This document shows, in pieces, positions 1 to 11,714 of a stretch of 64,000 nucleotides of DNA. Location of the stretch: positions 124,001 to 188,000 of the forward strand of contig CAWUHX010000045.1 of the NCBI GenBank assembly GCA_963922205.1. Direction: 5' to 3'. Both the position numbers and the translations under genes were made by a program. The stretch comes from Romanomermis culicivorax (lineage: Eukaryota; Nematoda; Enoplea; Mermithida; Mermithidae). A model generated the notes under the pieces. That model searched no databases. It was not told the origin of the DNA and worked only from the letters and a program-made list of their open reading frames with translations. Positions within the stretch are counted from its first letter, which is position 1. Every line of letters starts with the position of its first letter.

Positions 1-230
1 CTAAAAATTTTAAAATTTAAAAGTAAAAATTTAAAATTCAAAAATTCAAAATTAAAAAATTTAACATTAAAAAATTTAAAATAAAAAATTTAAGATTAAA
101 AAATTTAAATTCAAAAATTTAAAATTAAAAAATTTAAAATGGAAAAATTAAAAATTTAATAATTTAAAGTTTAAAAATTTGAAATTAAAAAATTTTTAAC
201 TTTAAAATTTAAAAAATTAATTAAGGGGGA
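1..230. repeat. Low-complexity A/T tract
   Basis: This stretch is almost only A and T and iterates imperfect short units built on AAAATTTAAAATT. There is no open frame or splice signal. It is simple-sequence DNA. Confidence 0.9.
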
Positions 231-978
231 AATAAAATATGACAAATAAACAAAAAACACCGAAACAAAATAATGTAAACACATGTGCAACCTGAACGAA
301 AACAAAAAAATAATCAGAATAATGAACAAGATCAATAAAATGTATAAAACCTACTGTCTGGAGTCGTCTTTATTTATACAACTTACGCATCTCAATATAT
401 AATCTTACTGTAAAATATTTCTCACGTAGTCGTCCCGATCCTTAAATTTAGGGACGTTAAGGACGACTTTACCTGTTCCTATCCTTTCCTGATCCTTATC
501 GGGTCAGGAACTCAGGATTAAGGATCAGGATTACGGATTACTATACATCGGCCTTAAGATCAGCTGTTTGTTAGGGACCAACACTGCACTCTATTTTAAA
601 ATCATCGATGCAGCGATCAGATGAAAGTAAGTTCCACGCGTGAAAACTAGTAGTAAAGCGTGTTACTGTAATGAATGATGAAAATTTTTGGTCCATGAGC
701 GATAAACTGAGCAGCTGAAATTTCTTCCCATAACCTCTTTAAATGGTTAAAATTCATTGAATGGTACTCAGGTGTTCAACACGTTTCTATCCATCATCGT
801 TATTCTATGATTTTGGCTTTTCCATTGTCATAGAAAAATTGATCATTTTTCTACGGTAAAATGTTCTCCACACCGTGAAAATTATGTAATAAATTGAACA
901 TACTTTTCTGTTTGTCGCTTCATCTATCATTTCAAAGTAAACGGCGGTGTAGTTATCTTACAAGAAACTTTTTTTCAG
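231..978. other. Intron or upstream DNA of the light-chain gene
   Basis: No coding exon is recognisable here. Positions 420-545 are rich in GATCC/GGATC words (a run of gatccttat, ggatcagga and similar), and 585-953 holds a MITE-like copy. The N-terminal half of the light chain does not appear, so its exons probably lie to the left of the window. Confidence 0.5.
585..953. mobile_element. MITE-like element, family B, copy 1
   Basis: The left end (CACTCTATTTTAAAATCATC, then GATGCAGCGAT) is an imperfect inverted match of the right end (CGCTTCATCTATCATTTC, then AAAGTAAACGGCGGTG). The same end pair recurs at 1261-1459 and, best preserved, at 21262-21511. It is non-coding. Confidence 0.5.
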
Positions 979-1608
979 GTAGCGATCCGGCAGAAACCAT
1001 TGTGGGTGCTTTCAAAATTTTCGACAAGCGTGGAACAGGATTCATAGATGAACAAGAGTAAGCTTGAATGATGAAAATTTGTTAAATTATCCCAAAGTTT
1101 TAGGCTTTTGAAAGTTTTACGTGACAAACGATTCGGAGAACCATTTTCAGATGCGGAGGTGCGTTCCGTTTTTATTTACTTTATGTCACAACTGAGATTC
1201 TGTTGTGAAGTAGAATGTCGGAAAATTTCAGATTTTGTTTCTGAAAAATGTAACCAGCCTTTGTATTTATTTTAAAATGATAGATGCAGTGGTCGAAGTT
1301 TTAGGATAGTGTTATTAAAGATCAAGGAAATAAAATGTATTGATGTTGAAATAAAAGATGATCAACAAGCTGATAAAATTCTCCGAACAGGGTAACTTAC
1401 CTCAAGTTTGAATAGGGGAGACCTCTTTGTATTGTTCATTTCAAAATAAACGGAGTAAAACTCCCCGAAGAAAATGTGAAAAATTATGTTCTTGCAGACA
1501 GATGCCATGTACGCCGGAAAACCACCAATCGTAGACGGCAAAGTTGACTACAATGCTTTTGTGAAATTGATCACCACTGGAGCCCAAGAAGAATTGTCTA
1601 AAACTTGA
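979..1608 (+). CDS. mlc: Myosin regulatory light chain, C-terminal three exons (partial gene)
   Basis: Three exons encode the C-terminal half of a muscle myosin regulatory light chain, the EF-hand subunit that binds the heavy-chain neck and tunes motor activity. Exons are 979-1057, 1104-1158 and 1498-1608 (TGA stop at 1606). Each is flanked by ag/gt sites, and the phases fit. The first exon contains the EF-hand helix-loop core (IVGAFKIFDKRGTGFIDEQE), the second continues LLKVLRDKRFGEPFSDAE, and the last contains MYAGKPPI, DGKVDYNAFVKLITTGAQEE and ends LSKT. The GKPPI/VDYxAF/LITTGAQ signature is what I recall for nematode mlc-1/mlc-2. The loop DKRGTGFIDEQE is a degenerate Ca-binding loop, as expected for this lobe. 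N-terminal exons are not in the window. A family B MITE lies in the last intron. Confidence 0.9.
1261..1459. mobile_element. MITE-like element, family B, copy 2 (in mlc intron)
   Basis: The ends TTTATTTTAAAATGATAGATG and CATTTCAAAATAAACGG are inverted matches and resemble the family B ends at 21262-21511. The element lies wholly inside the 1159-1497 intron of the light-chain gene. Confidence 0.5.
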
Positions 1609-4224
1609 TTTTTTTTCGAAATGTGTTAATTGATGAGCTTCTAATTAGTAATAGTGCTATTTGCAGTTAAACAGCTTTGAATTGTTTTTCTGCGAAATCT
1701 TATGGAAAACCCACTGATCTTTTCAAACGGAACTTGAGCAAATAGGATAAAAAAAATTTCGAATTTTTGAGGCTAATATATGTGTTGCTAAAAAATTGAG
1801 GTTCAATGGAAAAAATATTATCCGATATTACTACAGTCTGTTTTTTCAGGCTTGTAACGCAAAAATGCTGAAAGTGAGTACGCATGCAGAATTTCGTGCC
1901 AAGGTAATTTCGCCGTTGGCTGTATGTTAGGAATCGATTGAGCGGCGGCGCGGCGGTAAACTGACTAAACTCGATAATTATTTCAACAATAATTTCCACT
2001 CGGTGCGAGAAATATCCAGAAAAATTTTCGCACTATCAAAAAAATATTCGCTCCGCGCAGAAAAAGCTAAGCAAATGACCAGAGATGCGCCGGATTTTGA
2101 AATTTCAACCTTCCAAAGCACACCAAATTGTCTCACGACCTTAACTTCCATTTTTTTGTTAAATGGGAACCGGTTCGAAAAATTTTCTCTCATTTCCAAC
2201 TTTTTACTAACAAATGGCCTTCAATCCTGTCAAATTTCAATTGCCGCGTTAATTCCCGTAATACAGTATAGTGTGCTCACGCGCGTTAATTAAACAAGCA
2301 ATGTATATACACTATTTCATCTTTTTTTCGGTTACAAGCATTTCAAAAAAACAGACTACAGAGTGTCACTATTTGACGCCAATTGATTTCGAAATTAGTT
2401 TATAGGGCCACTTTTGATCACAAAAGTCGAAATACTACCTTTTCATATTTCTCGACGAAACACATTTACACAAATAACAGAGTTCAGCGATACTATGTTG
2501 GAGGGTAAAGCTACTGTTTTGTGAATGATGGGGTCACCAAAGCTAAAAAAAGCCGACAAACGATATTTTTGTTCAAAAATGATCATCTCTGCCAAAAAAT
2601 TGAGCTTTTAAACTTTTCTCGATCTAAAAGATGGAGATTTCAAATGGTCAGCCCATTTTAGCCACATGATTGACCAATCCTGAAGATGTCACCATGTACC
2701 ATATGGCTGACAAATTATGCTGAGGTTTCATGGCACCCTCCAGTTACATGTATGATCCAGCTGAAAAGTTTTCTAATTTTAAAAGGCCTATGAATTGCGC
2801 TCAGTCGCCAGAATTCTCCACGAGGAAACAATAGGTTGCTTCGATCTCCTAAAAAGCCTTTCAAATTGGTGATTTTTGAATTCATAATCTGCTCTTCAAT
2901 GTCTAATGAAACTTATTGTGTACATTTGAGCATAACTATCCATAAATAATGAGAACAGAAACACGAACTATGAAATTTAAGTCTTTCAGTTTTTATCCAT
3001 GACCGCTCGAAATACCTGACCATTTGTACCAGGTAAAATACTGATAAGGTATTTCATAACTAATGTTTTCTTCGTGGTTTTACAGGAATGACAACATATC
3101 AAACACAGATATAGAGTTTCAAGGCTACTTCGGTACAAAACTACATTTTGAGGAGGGAGCAAATTTTTATCTTTATGCCTGTATTCATGTTATCCGAGGG
3201 AGAGAATTCAAACTATCATATAAATATATTTTTAAGAAAATAGTAAAGAATACATCAACTTCAAAACATTTTTTAATTTTTCTGCGCGCTTGATTTTGTT
3301 CCTCCCATATCTTTAAAAAATTAAGAAATCCTCTTTGTTCCAGACTCTTCCAATTTCAGTTTGGGACTGTCTGTTTTGCTAACATTATGATAGGTTTATT
3401 ATTCGATTCAAAATGGAGTTGATAGCCGAATATTATACCAACTTCATCAATAACTAAATTCAATATGTGATACCTAACAGATCCATGTATTACATTACCT
3501 TACTCTGTTTCTAATGAGTAGAATATCAGTGCCTTTCACCCTGGTATCCTCCTGTAAAAGCCGCTGCATTATAAAAGCGTTTTGCAGTTTTCCTGTTATA
3601 TTTGAAAATAAAAGTTTGGTCTTTGGCAGCTCTGATCGATTTCTTGCCTCCATGATCCATGGAGTTGGAGGAAGAAGGGTAAATTGGTAAGGGGATTTGT
3701 TGTGCAGGAGAGATAGCGAGGGTTCGGCCTTAACGCCAGTGCTTCCCTGCCCCTGCCACAAAAGCTGGATTGACTCCTCACTCAGGGGTGAGAAGTCAAG
3801 AACAGAATACTGCCTGCTCAAGAAAAGCCTGACTAAAACTAGCTAGACTTGGTAACACACTTTAGAACACAAATAAAACAATTTTCTAACTAAATATTTA
3901 TTTATAAAACTTACCTCTAAATCGCCCCTTCCAAAAACCTGACATCTTACTAATATAAAGGCAAGGCGCATAATGTACAGGTGGAATAATAGTTATAATA
4001 TAAGAGGTGAAACACGCAAGAATAATCAATAAAATTTACCGAGTAATTCACAAAATTCATCTACAGTAACCATTGCTCTGGGCCAGGTCGAGCATGGTTG
4101 ATGTGTTGTACTTGCAGGTGTTTCTATGAAATTGACAAACTATTAAAAACACCTGAAAATCGGCAGAAACACACTACAACATTCTGTGGCAAACAGTCAA
4201 TAGAAGATTCTATTATCATATATC
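1609..4224. other. Intergenic, no gene recognised
   Basis: This is AT-rich DNA with only short chance ORFs on both strands, for example around 2003-2293, 3063-3293 and 3495-3821. None shows a domain, convincing splice sites or a codon pattern like the real exons. The 3' UTR of the light-chain gene must occupy its first part, but I see no certain AATAAA signal. Confidence 0.5.
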
Positions 4225-5117
4225 TGTAACATACCTGCTAACGCAGTACTGTAAATATATAGCATACTGTATGTGATAGTCATTTATTAGATATTATTTC
4301 ATTCTCATAAATTATCGTCTCAAGGGTGTCTGGGATTCACACCCAAACATTCCTGTAAAATTACGTGAAGTACTTTATTTTGATCCGTTCACACTCCGGT
4401 AGCCCAATTAAGATGCCCCAATTAATTTGCACAAACGGCAGCTGGTCCCCTAGAACCTACACTAAACTACACATTCCACAGCTACCGTAATCCCCCATAA
4501 AAATCGTAAACAACACCTGCACACAGTAAAAAGTAAAAGCCCCGCCAGACAGTAGTCTCAAGTGCAAGGGTAGCGACGGTCCCACAAAATATGTGTACAC
4601 AGAGGAAACAGATACAGAAGCATGCACAGAAGCACAGAGGTGTGGCTAAGCCCACCGTAAGAAGCAAGCAAGACACGAGAAGCATGCCGTACTAGAAAAG
4701 CATTAAAGGGTGTGACTAAATTAGCAAGAATAGTAAAGTAGGAAGCGGCGATTGGCGGAAGAAGATGGACAGAAGCACGACCTCCTGCGACGCCCAGGGA
4801 GTGGCCAAAAACGTCGTATTTAAAGAGAAGCAAAGCGTGATTTTATTATTGTTGTAATTCTCCATTTTTCGACCCCCGCGCCATTTCATTTGCAAGTGTT
4901 TTGTATTGCGAGTGAGTAGGCCTTTTATTCGGAAGCAGTTAAGCCGTTGTTGTAACTCGCCGCGTTCCCCGTTTGTTGTTGTCGACGTCTCAAAGCAGCT
5001 GTTGATTATTATTACTCGTATCGCCCCCGTATTACCCGTTCCCCCCGTTCAGTTGTACACCATTTCGACCGTCCGAAAGTGGATAAAGTAAAGTGCTTCA
5101 CAAATCTGGTCATTACA
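4225..5117 (+). repeat. 5' LTR of retrotransposon copy 1
   Basis: This 893-bp direct repeat is matched by 9775-10657. It starts TGTAACATACC and ends CATTACA, with perfect 5-bp terminal inverted repeats TGTAA/TTACA. Short ORFs within it are chance. Confidence 0.93.
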
Positions 5118-5122
5118 TATTT

Positions 5123-5137
5123 TGGTGACCGTACCGT
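5123..5137 (+). other. Probable primer binding site
   Basis: TGGTGACCGTACCGT begins 5 bases after the 5' LTR end. The leading TGGTGACC would pair with a tRNA 3' end ...GGTCACCA, as in many Gypsy elements. The exact tRNA was not determined; a Trp-like tRNA is one possibility. Confidence 0.55.
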
Positions 5138-5361
5138 ACTGTTAACCAGTAGAACTCCCTGCCCCAATTAGGTGTATCCTTTATCCCCGCATCCCGAAGC
5201 ATTAGATAATACAGTAGTAATCATTTACCACAGTAAGATAGATATTCATAGAAAGCAAACTGGAAATCCCCTCCAACAAAACATTAAGCGATACATTTGT
5301 ACGAATACAGCATGAAGCAAATATTGAAGCATTTAAGCAGAAATCCCAGCGTAAACCAAGA

Positions 5362-6216
5362 ATGACCCACCAAAGGCAAGATCATTTAGGAGAAATCATT
5401 AGAGAACAGATAAACGATTTATTTTCTGAACATTTTCATACTCTGCGCACACAATTGAACCAGAATACAGTAAACCCTACCCTAATTGACGACCTAAGAG
5501 CGGCAAACATTCATTATAACATCGCAAATAGTTTTTATGCGAAACCTACAGTATTCACGGGCGGCGTGACCCAACATTTTGGTGAATGGAATGAATGATT
5601 AGAACAATTCATGGCACTCCAAAGCATGAAAAACACAGACATACAGTTAAAGTTGGCATGTTTAGAGATTCATTTAGGAGGAGCAGCGTTAGCAAAATTC
5701 AAAAGTTTAGCCAATTTCGAAAACCCTCCCAACACATACGAGCAGTATAAAATCGCATTGCAGGCCTTTTTCCCAGACAATCGAGATAATGAGCTACATC
5801 AACTATTTTTACGCAAGAGAAAATAAAAATGATCAGAAACAGTAACTGAATTCTTGTTTGATCTAGAACACCTCACAGCCCTCGCCTACCCTAACTTTAA
5901 CACAGACACACGAGAAATGATCATAAAACCCCTTTTTGTAGAAGGCATGCAAAATGGAATCAGGGAAGCAATTAAGTATAGACCGTTCTCGACCCTAAAA
6001 GAAATGTCAGATGAAGCAGCTTACATTGCTTACACACACAGCAGGCATTTACATGAGACCATTCCCCCATCATTCGGCCATGCTCTCTTAGAATTAGCTA
6101 ATTGTCGCCAGGCCCAAATGCAGCAGAAATACATCCTTGTCGATATCGATACCCCCAGAACTCCTGCAATCGAACTCATTAATCAAATCCACCAATCTGG
6201 ATCAAATAAGCCACCC
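5362..6216 (+). pseudogene. gag: Gag region of retrotransposon copy 1, interrupted by stops
   Basis: One reading frame runs from 5362 into the protease/RT ORF, but it is broken by in-frame stops at 5596 (TGA), 5824 (TAA) and 5830 (TGA). The remaining peptides (e.g. LACLEIHLGGAALAKFKSL, TYEQYKIALQAFFPD, LFDLEHLTALAYPNF) have the helical character of a Gypsy Gag capsid. No CCHC zinc knuckle is visible before the protease. Gag and Pol share the same frame, so the ancestor probably made one fused polyprotein. The gag region is missing from the inverted copy. Confidence 0.75.
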
Positions 6217-7524
6217 CAGAATGTGCCTGAGAAACATTCCCCTCACATTCCGATCACACTTAATGGCAAGTTATTTACAAAAGGCATGATTGACACTGGT
6301 GCCGTATACTCACTCATTGACTCGCAAATCGCTCAAATCTTACAGCTAGACACGAAACCCCCGCTAGTCCAAGCCAAAGCAGCAAACAACTTTCTGATTC
6401 ACTTTGTAGGAACCACTTTTGTTACAGTAACAGCCCAAACTATCCAGGAAACAATAATGGTCCATGTCCAAAAAAACTGCACAGCAGATATCCTTCTAGG
6501 CAAAAACTTTCTCAGTCGATTTTCAGAATATACTATCAACAATCAGAAGTCCCGGGTCAAATTTGGCAATGTCATACTACCTTGTGATGGTCTGGAATAT
6601 AGTCCCCTTTCGACCTGTGGTGGAACCTATTTAAATGAGAAACTAGAATTACCACCCCATACAGTCACCGAATTTACTGTCCCCCTGCCCAAATCTTACT
6701 CACAAGTTAAACAGCTTGAATTTACTCCAAAACCCAAACAGAATACCAAAGTTCATTTCGCAGCTTGTGTCTCTGAAAACCAAAACAGTCGCATACGCAT
6801 ATCGGTCTTAAACACACAAGACATGCCCCAAACTCTTTACCCTGGAACATGCATCAGTACCATCTCATGTTACATCCCAAAACAAGATGCTCCCCCTAAA
6901 CTAACCCCCTCGATGCAAAACCTGCCAAACCGTTTTGATACATTCACATGGTTAAAGGAAAACATTAACTTAACCTCCAATGACCTCACAGAAGCAGAAA
7001 AAACCCAACTCCTACACGCCCTATCAAAGTATCCCATGTTATATGCTAAATCCAAAATGGACGTAGGTAGAACCACCCTTGTTTCACATACAATTGACAC
7101 CAATGGCTCCCAACCCATACGTAGGCACCTTTTTCGGACTTCCCCAAAGGAAAAGCAAATCATACAAGCAGAAGTTGAGCAACTCGCAGCAGCAGGTGTC
7201 ATCAGCCAGAGCAACTCTCTATGGTGCACCAATACAGTTTTAGTCCCCAAAAAAGATGGTGGCCATCATTTATGCATTGATTTTAGAGGCCTCAATAAAG
7301 TCACAAAAAAAGATACCTATCCCTTGCCTCACATAGACGAAATTCTAGATACCCTACATGGAATGAAATATTTTACATCCCTTGACCAATCAAATGCCTA
7401 CTATTCCATTCCAATTGCAGAAGCAGACAGAGAAAAAACAGCCTTTAATTGCTCAGCGGGACAATATCAGTTACAATACCTCCCCTTTGGCCTCACCAAC
7501 ACCCAGCCACATTTCAAAGGTTAA
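6217..7524 (+). pseudogene. pol: Protease and N-terminal reverse transcriptase, copy 1
   Basis: The frame continues from Gag. A retropepsin-like aspartic protease shows the catalytic triad in MIDTGAVYSLID (Asp codon at 6292) and the flap-end motif ADILLGKNFL. A linker follows, then the reverse transcriptase finger and palm region with LVPKKDGGHHLCIDFRGLN, the first catalytic Asp in FTSLDQSNAYYSI, and LPFGLT. The frame is lost just after LPFGLT, around 7503-7510, where the inverted copy reads on in frame. This looks like a one-base deletion. Confidence 0.9.
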
Positions 7525-8745
7525 TGGATGTTATCCTTTCCGGATTGCAATGGAACACGTGCCTTGTCTATCTCGATGATGTTTTAGTCTTTGCAGAATC
7601 CCATGCCCAAATGCTAGAACGTTTAGACAATATTCTCACTCATTTCTCTAAAGCAGGCCTCAAACTCAACATACAAAAATGCAAATTCTGCCAGCCCCAA
7701 GTCCAATACTTAGGCCACGTTGTTTCTCAGCAAGGCATTTCCCCAGACCCCAATAAGGTACAGTCCATCTATGACATCCCGAACCCTCAAAAGCTCCAAA
7801 GAAGTTAAATCATTCCTTGGCCTACCCTCTTATTATCGCAGATTCATCCCCAACTGCTCTCAAATTTCTAGCCCCCTCACAGCGCTACTCAAAAAGAATT
7901 CGGAATTTTCATGGGGGTCTGAACAGCAAAACGCATTCACTAAACTAAAAGAATTGCTCATTCATGCCCCAATACTGCAGCATCCCGACTTCACCAAACC
8001 GTTCATTTTGCGAACTGACGCCTCAAAACTTGGAATCGGCGCCTTTCTTAGCCAATTAGACAGTAAAGGTCAAGATTGCCCCATCGCTTTTGGGAGCCGC
8101 ACATTGATACCCGCAGAATGCAACTACCCAATAACTGAGTTGGAAACCCTTGCAGTAGTTGAGTTTATCAAGTATTTCCACCCCTATCTTTTCCAGCAAC
8201 ATGTTATTGTACACACTGACCATACTGCAGCTCAGGCAGTCTTACAGAAAGAAAACCCATCCCCTGGCATCGCCTGTTGGGGATTAGCCCTCTCTGGTAT
8301 TCAGCTAGACATTCAACCTAAGAAAGGCACTGCTAACTGCAACGCAGATGCTATTTCTCATTTCCCCTCAAAAACAACGAAGCAATCCTTTGATATTGAG
8401 CAACTCGAAACCCGCCCTGAAATATCAACCATAAATTCTGTTCTTGAGGCCGAAGCAACTGAACAAGAAGAGCAACAGAAAAATTTTGCCGAACTCCAAC
8501 ACACTGATCCAACTGTCAAAAGTTTTTTAACAAAAATCGCCCAAAAACACCCCCTCACTCTGATCAAATTCGCAGTGCATCAAAACATCCTCTTCCGTAT
8601 AGTCGACAAACAAGCAAAACTATACATCCCCAAGTCACAGGTCCAGCATCTCATTGCCTCTCATCATGACAGCAAATTCACAGGCCATTTTGCTGCCAGG
8701 AAAACCTTACACTTGCTCAGACAAAATATTTTTGGCCCCAAATGA
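7449..8745 (+). pseudogene. pol: Reverse transcriptase C-terminus, RNase H and integrase zinc finger, copy 1
   Basis: After the first frameshift the RT active-site motif YLDD (7569-7580) lies in the frame ending at 7808. A second frameshift near 7785-7805 moves into the frame 7720-8745. That frame carries RNase H (LRTDASKLGIGAFLSQ, ELETLAVVEF, HTDHTA) and the His part of the integrase zinc finger (HHDSKFTGHFAARKTLHLL). The frame breaks again near 8730, where the inverted copy keeps RQKYFWPQM. Both breaks look like single-base losses relative to copy 2. Confidence 0.88.
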
Positions 8746-9743
8746 GCCGTGATATCAATTGTTACTGCAAAACTTGCCACCCATGCCAGACACAAAAAGC
8801 CCTCCCGCACAGAATACATGCGAATCTGGTACCAATTCAGCTGACTGGCCCATTTGATAGCGTCGGTGTTGACTGCATGGGGCCGTTACCCCTTACTGAA
8901 GATGGCAACCAATTCATTGTCGTCTTCATCAATTATTTCACCAACTATGTGGAGGCATTCACAACCCCTGATATCACTGCAGCCACTATCGCCAATTTAT
9001 TCGTAACCAAAATTGTTTGCCATCATGGCTCCCCAAAAATCATCCATTGTGATCGTGGCTCCGATTTTGTATCTGATCTCTTTTCACGGATCACTAGTTT
9101 ATGCAATACTCAAAAAATTCATACCACCCCATACCATCCCATGGCCAATGGGGAAGTTGAGCGTGGCAACCAAACCCTAGCCACCCATATCCGCATGTAC
9201 ATCAATTCGAATCACACTGATTGGGATACTTATTTACCCTTTGCAGTTTTTTTGATTAACATTCATAAGAATGATAGCACTTTGTATCCCCCATTTGAAT
9301 TGCTCCATGGTAGGCAAGCTAATCTCCCATCAGATGCAGCCTTAAATTTTTTCCCCACATCCTACATGGTTGATCTAGATGATTATGCCCTTCGTATAAA
9401 ATCTCACTTTACAGAAGCACTGTCAACAGTGCAGAAAAACTTGCAAAAAGCCCAAGATCACTATACCCTTCAGTATAACAAGCATGCTCAGAACATCCAT
9501 TACAAGGCAGGTGATCTCATTCTCTACAAAAATCATTTGTGTAAACAAGGGCTGACTCCCAAATTCCTCCCTTGCCAAAACGGGCCCTATACAGTTACAA
9601 ATTTCATGTACCCCAACATTACACTCAGACACCCCACTAAGAATATCACATTTATGGTACATGTAAACGAGACAACCCCTTTCTACCCTCGAAAAGCAAA
9701 TATCGAAACCGCCCCCACCCCTCCTCGCCCTCGAAACCCTTGA
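8742..9743 (+). pseudogene. pol: Integrase, copy 1
   Basis: The catalytic DDE core is visible. It begins with the zinc-finger cysteines CKTCHPCQ, then Asp in VDCMGPLP (about 8866), Asp in HCDRGSDF (about 9046) and Glu in NGEVERGN (about 9149). A C-terminal NGPYTVTNF segment matches the GPY/F module of Gypsy integrases. No chromodomain follows. The frame is intact over 333 codons, but it is cut off from upstream pol by a frameshift. Confidence 0.9.
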
Positions 9744-9760
9744 ACAAAGACATTCAACTC

Positions 9761-9774
9761 CGGAAGGAGGGAAA
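9761..9774 (+). other. Polypurine tract
   Basis: CGGAAGGAGGGAAA lies directly before the 3' LTR start TGTAAT. It is the expected site for plus-strand priming. Confidence 0.8.
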
Positions 9775-10657
9775 TGTAATGTACCTGCTAACGCAGTATT
9801 GTAAATATATAGCATACTGTATGTGATAGTCGTTTATTAGATATTATTTCATTTTCATAAATTATCATCTCAAGGGTGTCTGGGATTCACACTCAAACAT
9901 TCCTGTAAAATTATGTGAAGTACTTTATTTTGATCCATTCACACCCCGGTAGCCCAATTAAGATGTCCCAATTAATTTGCACAAACGGCAGCTGGTCCCC
10001 TAGAACCTACACTAAACTACACATTCCATGGCTACCGTAATCCCCCATAAAAATCGTAAACAACACCTGCACACAGTAAAAAGTAAAAGCCCCGCCAGAC
10101 AGTAGTCTCAAGTGCAAGAGTAGCGACAGTCCCACAAAATATTTGTACATGGAGGAAACAGATACAGAAGCATGCACAGAAGCACAGGGGTGTGGCTAAG
10201 CCCACCGTAAGAAGCAAGCAAGACACAAGAAGCATGCCATACTAGAAAAGCATTAAAGGGCGTGACTAAATTAGCAAGAATAGTAAAGTAGGAAGCGGGG
10301 ATTGGCGGAAGAAGATGGACAGAAGCACAACCTCCAGGGAGTGGCCAAAAACGTCGTATTTGAATAGAAGCAAAGCGTGATTTTATTATTGTTGTAATTC
10401 TCCATTTTTTGACCCCCGCGCCATTTCATTTGCAAGCATTTTGTATTGCGAGCGAGTAGCCCTTTTATTCGGAAGCAGTTAAGCCGTTGTTGTAACTCGC
10501 CGCGTTACCTGTTTGTTGTTGTCGACATCTCAAAGCAGCCGTCGATTATTATTACCCGTATCGCCCCCGTATTACCCGTTCCCCCCGTTCCATTGTACGT
10601 GGTTTCGACCGTCCGAAAGTGGATAAAGTAAAGTGCTTCACAAATCTGGTCGTTACA
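9775..10657 (+). repeat. 3' LTR of retrotransposon copy 1
   Basis: This 883-bp repeat matches 4225-5117 with scattered substitutions (mostly transitions) and a ~10-bp deletion near 10333. It ends CGTTACA, followed by the target duplication TATC. Confidence 0.93.
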
Positions 10658-10661
10658 TATC

Positions 10662-11714
10662 GATAGTAAAAAATTTGGGAGATCAGGGTTCCATTTCACC
10701 ACAATGTTACTAGTCTTACGAGGACTACGAGTGTCAAATTTTAGGAGTAAATGAGTTTCACCAGCTTCACTTGTGCTATGGGTGATGAGCTACAACCTAC
10801 GGGTGAGGGACTGCAAGCTATGAGTGATGTGTTTTGAGTTACAAGGCCATAGTAAGAGTGTTTCACCATGTTTTTCGTAGGACTTGTAAAATGAGCATTT
10901 TATGGGTGTTTTTTGGCACTCCTTATATGGGAATTCGTAACGTTTTCATAATCGGATGGTGCAATCGGATTGGGAAATTGGCTCTGAAAATTATTAATTT
11001 CTAAGTTATTCTGAAATTTCATCAAACCGTGAAGAAATTTTCTCAATTCTTGTAAAAATTTGTTAGATTTTGTTGAAACATGTAAAAATTTTGAAAAAAT
11101 TTTCAATCTCTACGGAAAATCATTATTCCCACATTTTTGAAAATTTGCCAATTTTACACTAATTTTCTAAATTTATTGTGAAGATAAGTTAATTTTATTA
11201 AAAACATCCAAAAAAATTGCAATTTTTTTTTAGATCTTTGCAGATTACTCATTTTTGTTAGTTATTCATACGGAATACAAGAAGGACCACTTGAAAAAAC
11301 TCGTTAATGCAAAAAACTCGTTAATGAAAATTATGGGGTGCCTTTTGCCATTTCACCTCTATCTGCAATTGGTGCTCGGTGGGGCCCCAAAAACATGCAA
11401 AAAACGCACTTTTTGAAGGTCCCCAGTCCCATCATGCCCCACAATGGTTGTGGCATATCCAAGCTCCATACTTCGGCCTAAGCATCTTGGGGGTGCAATC
11501 TCAAATGCGATTTTTCATTTTTTTAAAATATGTCCTCAATTCAATTATATGGTGGTCCAAAGTCAGGAGAACCACGTTATTCGGCAATTTTGTTATATAA
11601 TACCTACGGCTTCAAAAAATTATTTTTTGCAGCAATGCACTTCGATGTCATAATTTTTTGCAGTTTCAAATGAACCGGTAGCCTCATTGGGATTTTTGGG
11701 GTGTAAGGATTTTC
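10662..11714. other. Intergenic, no gene recognised
   Basis: AT-rich sequence without a supported gene. A short fragment at 11269-11310 (TACGGAATACAAGAAGGACC, then ACTTGAAAAAACTCGTTAA) matches the termini of the inverted-repeat element at 54446-55361. Confidence 0.5.

Larger units (their letters stand above)
4221..10661 (+). mobile_element. Ty3/Gypsy LTR retrotransposon, copy 1 (full length, decayed)
   Basis: This is a complete element, 4225-10657, flanked by the 4-bp duplication TATC (4221-4224 and 10658-10661). The LTRs begin TGTAA and end TTACA and are about 95% identical by eye. Internal order is a primer-binding-like site, Gag, protease, reverse transcriptase, RNase H, integrase and a polypurine tract. 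The order RT-RNase H-integrase is that of Ty3/Gypsy. No envelope-like ORF follows integrase. At least three in-frame stops in gag and three frameshifts in pol mean it cannot act autonomously. A second copy lies inverted at 37849-43116. Confidence 0.95.

Noticed and set aside
3495..3821. Minus-strand ORF of 108 codons
   Set aside because: No domain, no splice or promoter support, and an overlapping ORF in another frame. Treated as chance.
4482..4833. Hydrophobic minus-strand ORFs that recur at 10032-10235 and, inverted, at 38144-38419 and 42509-42724
   Set aside because: They lie inside the LTRs of the Gypsy copies, and their conservation only reflects LTR homology.
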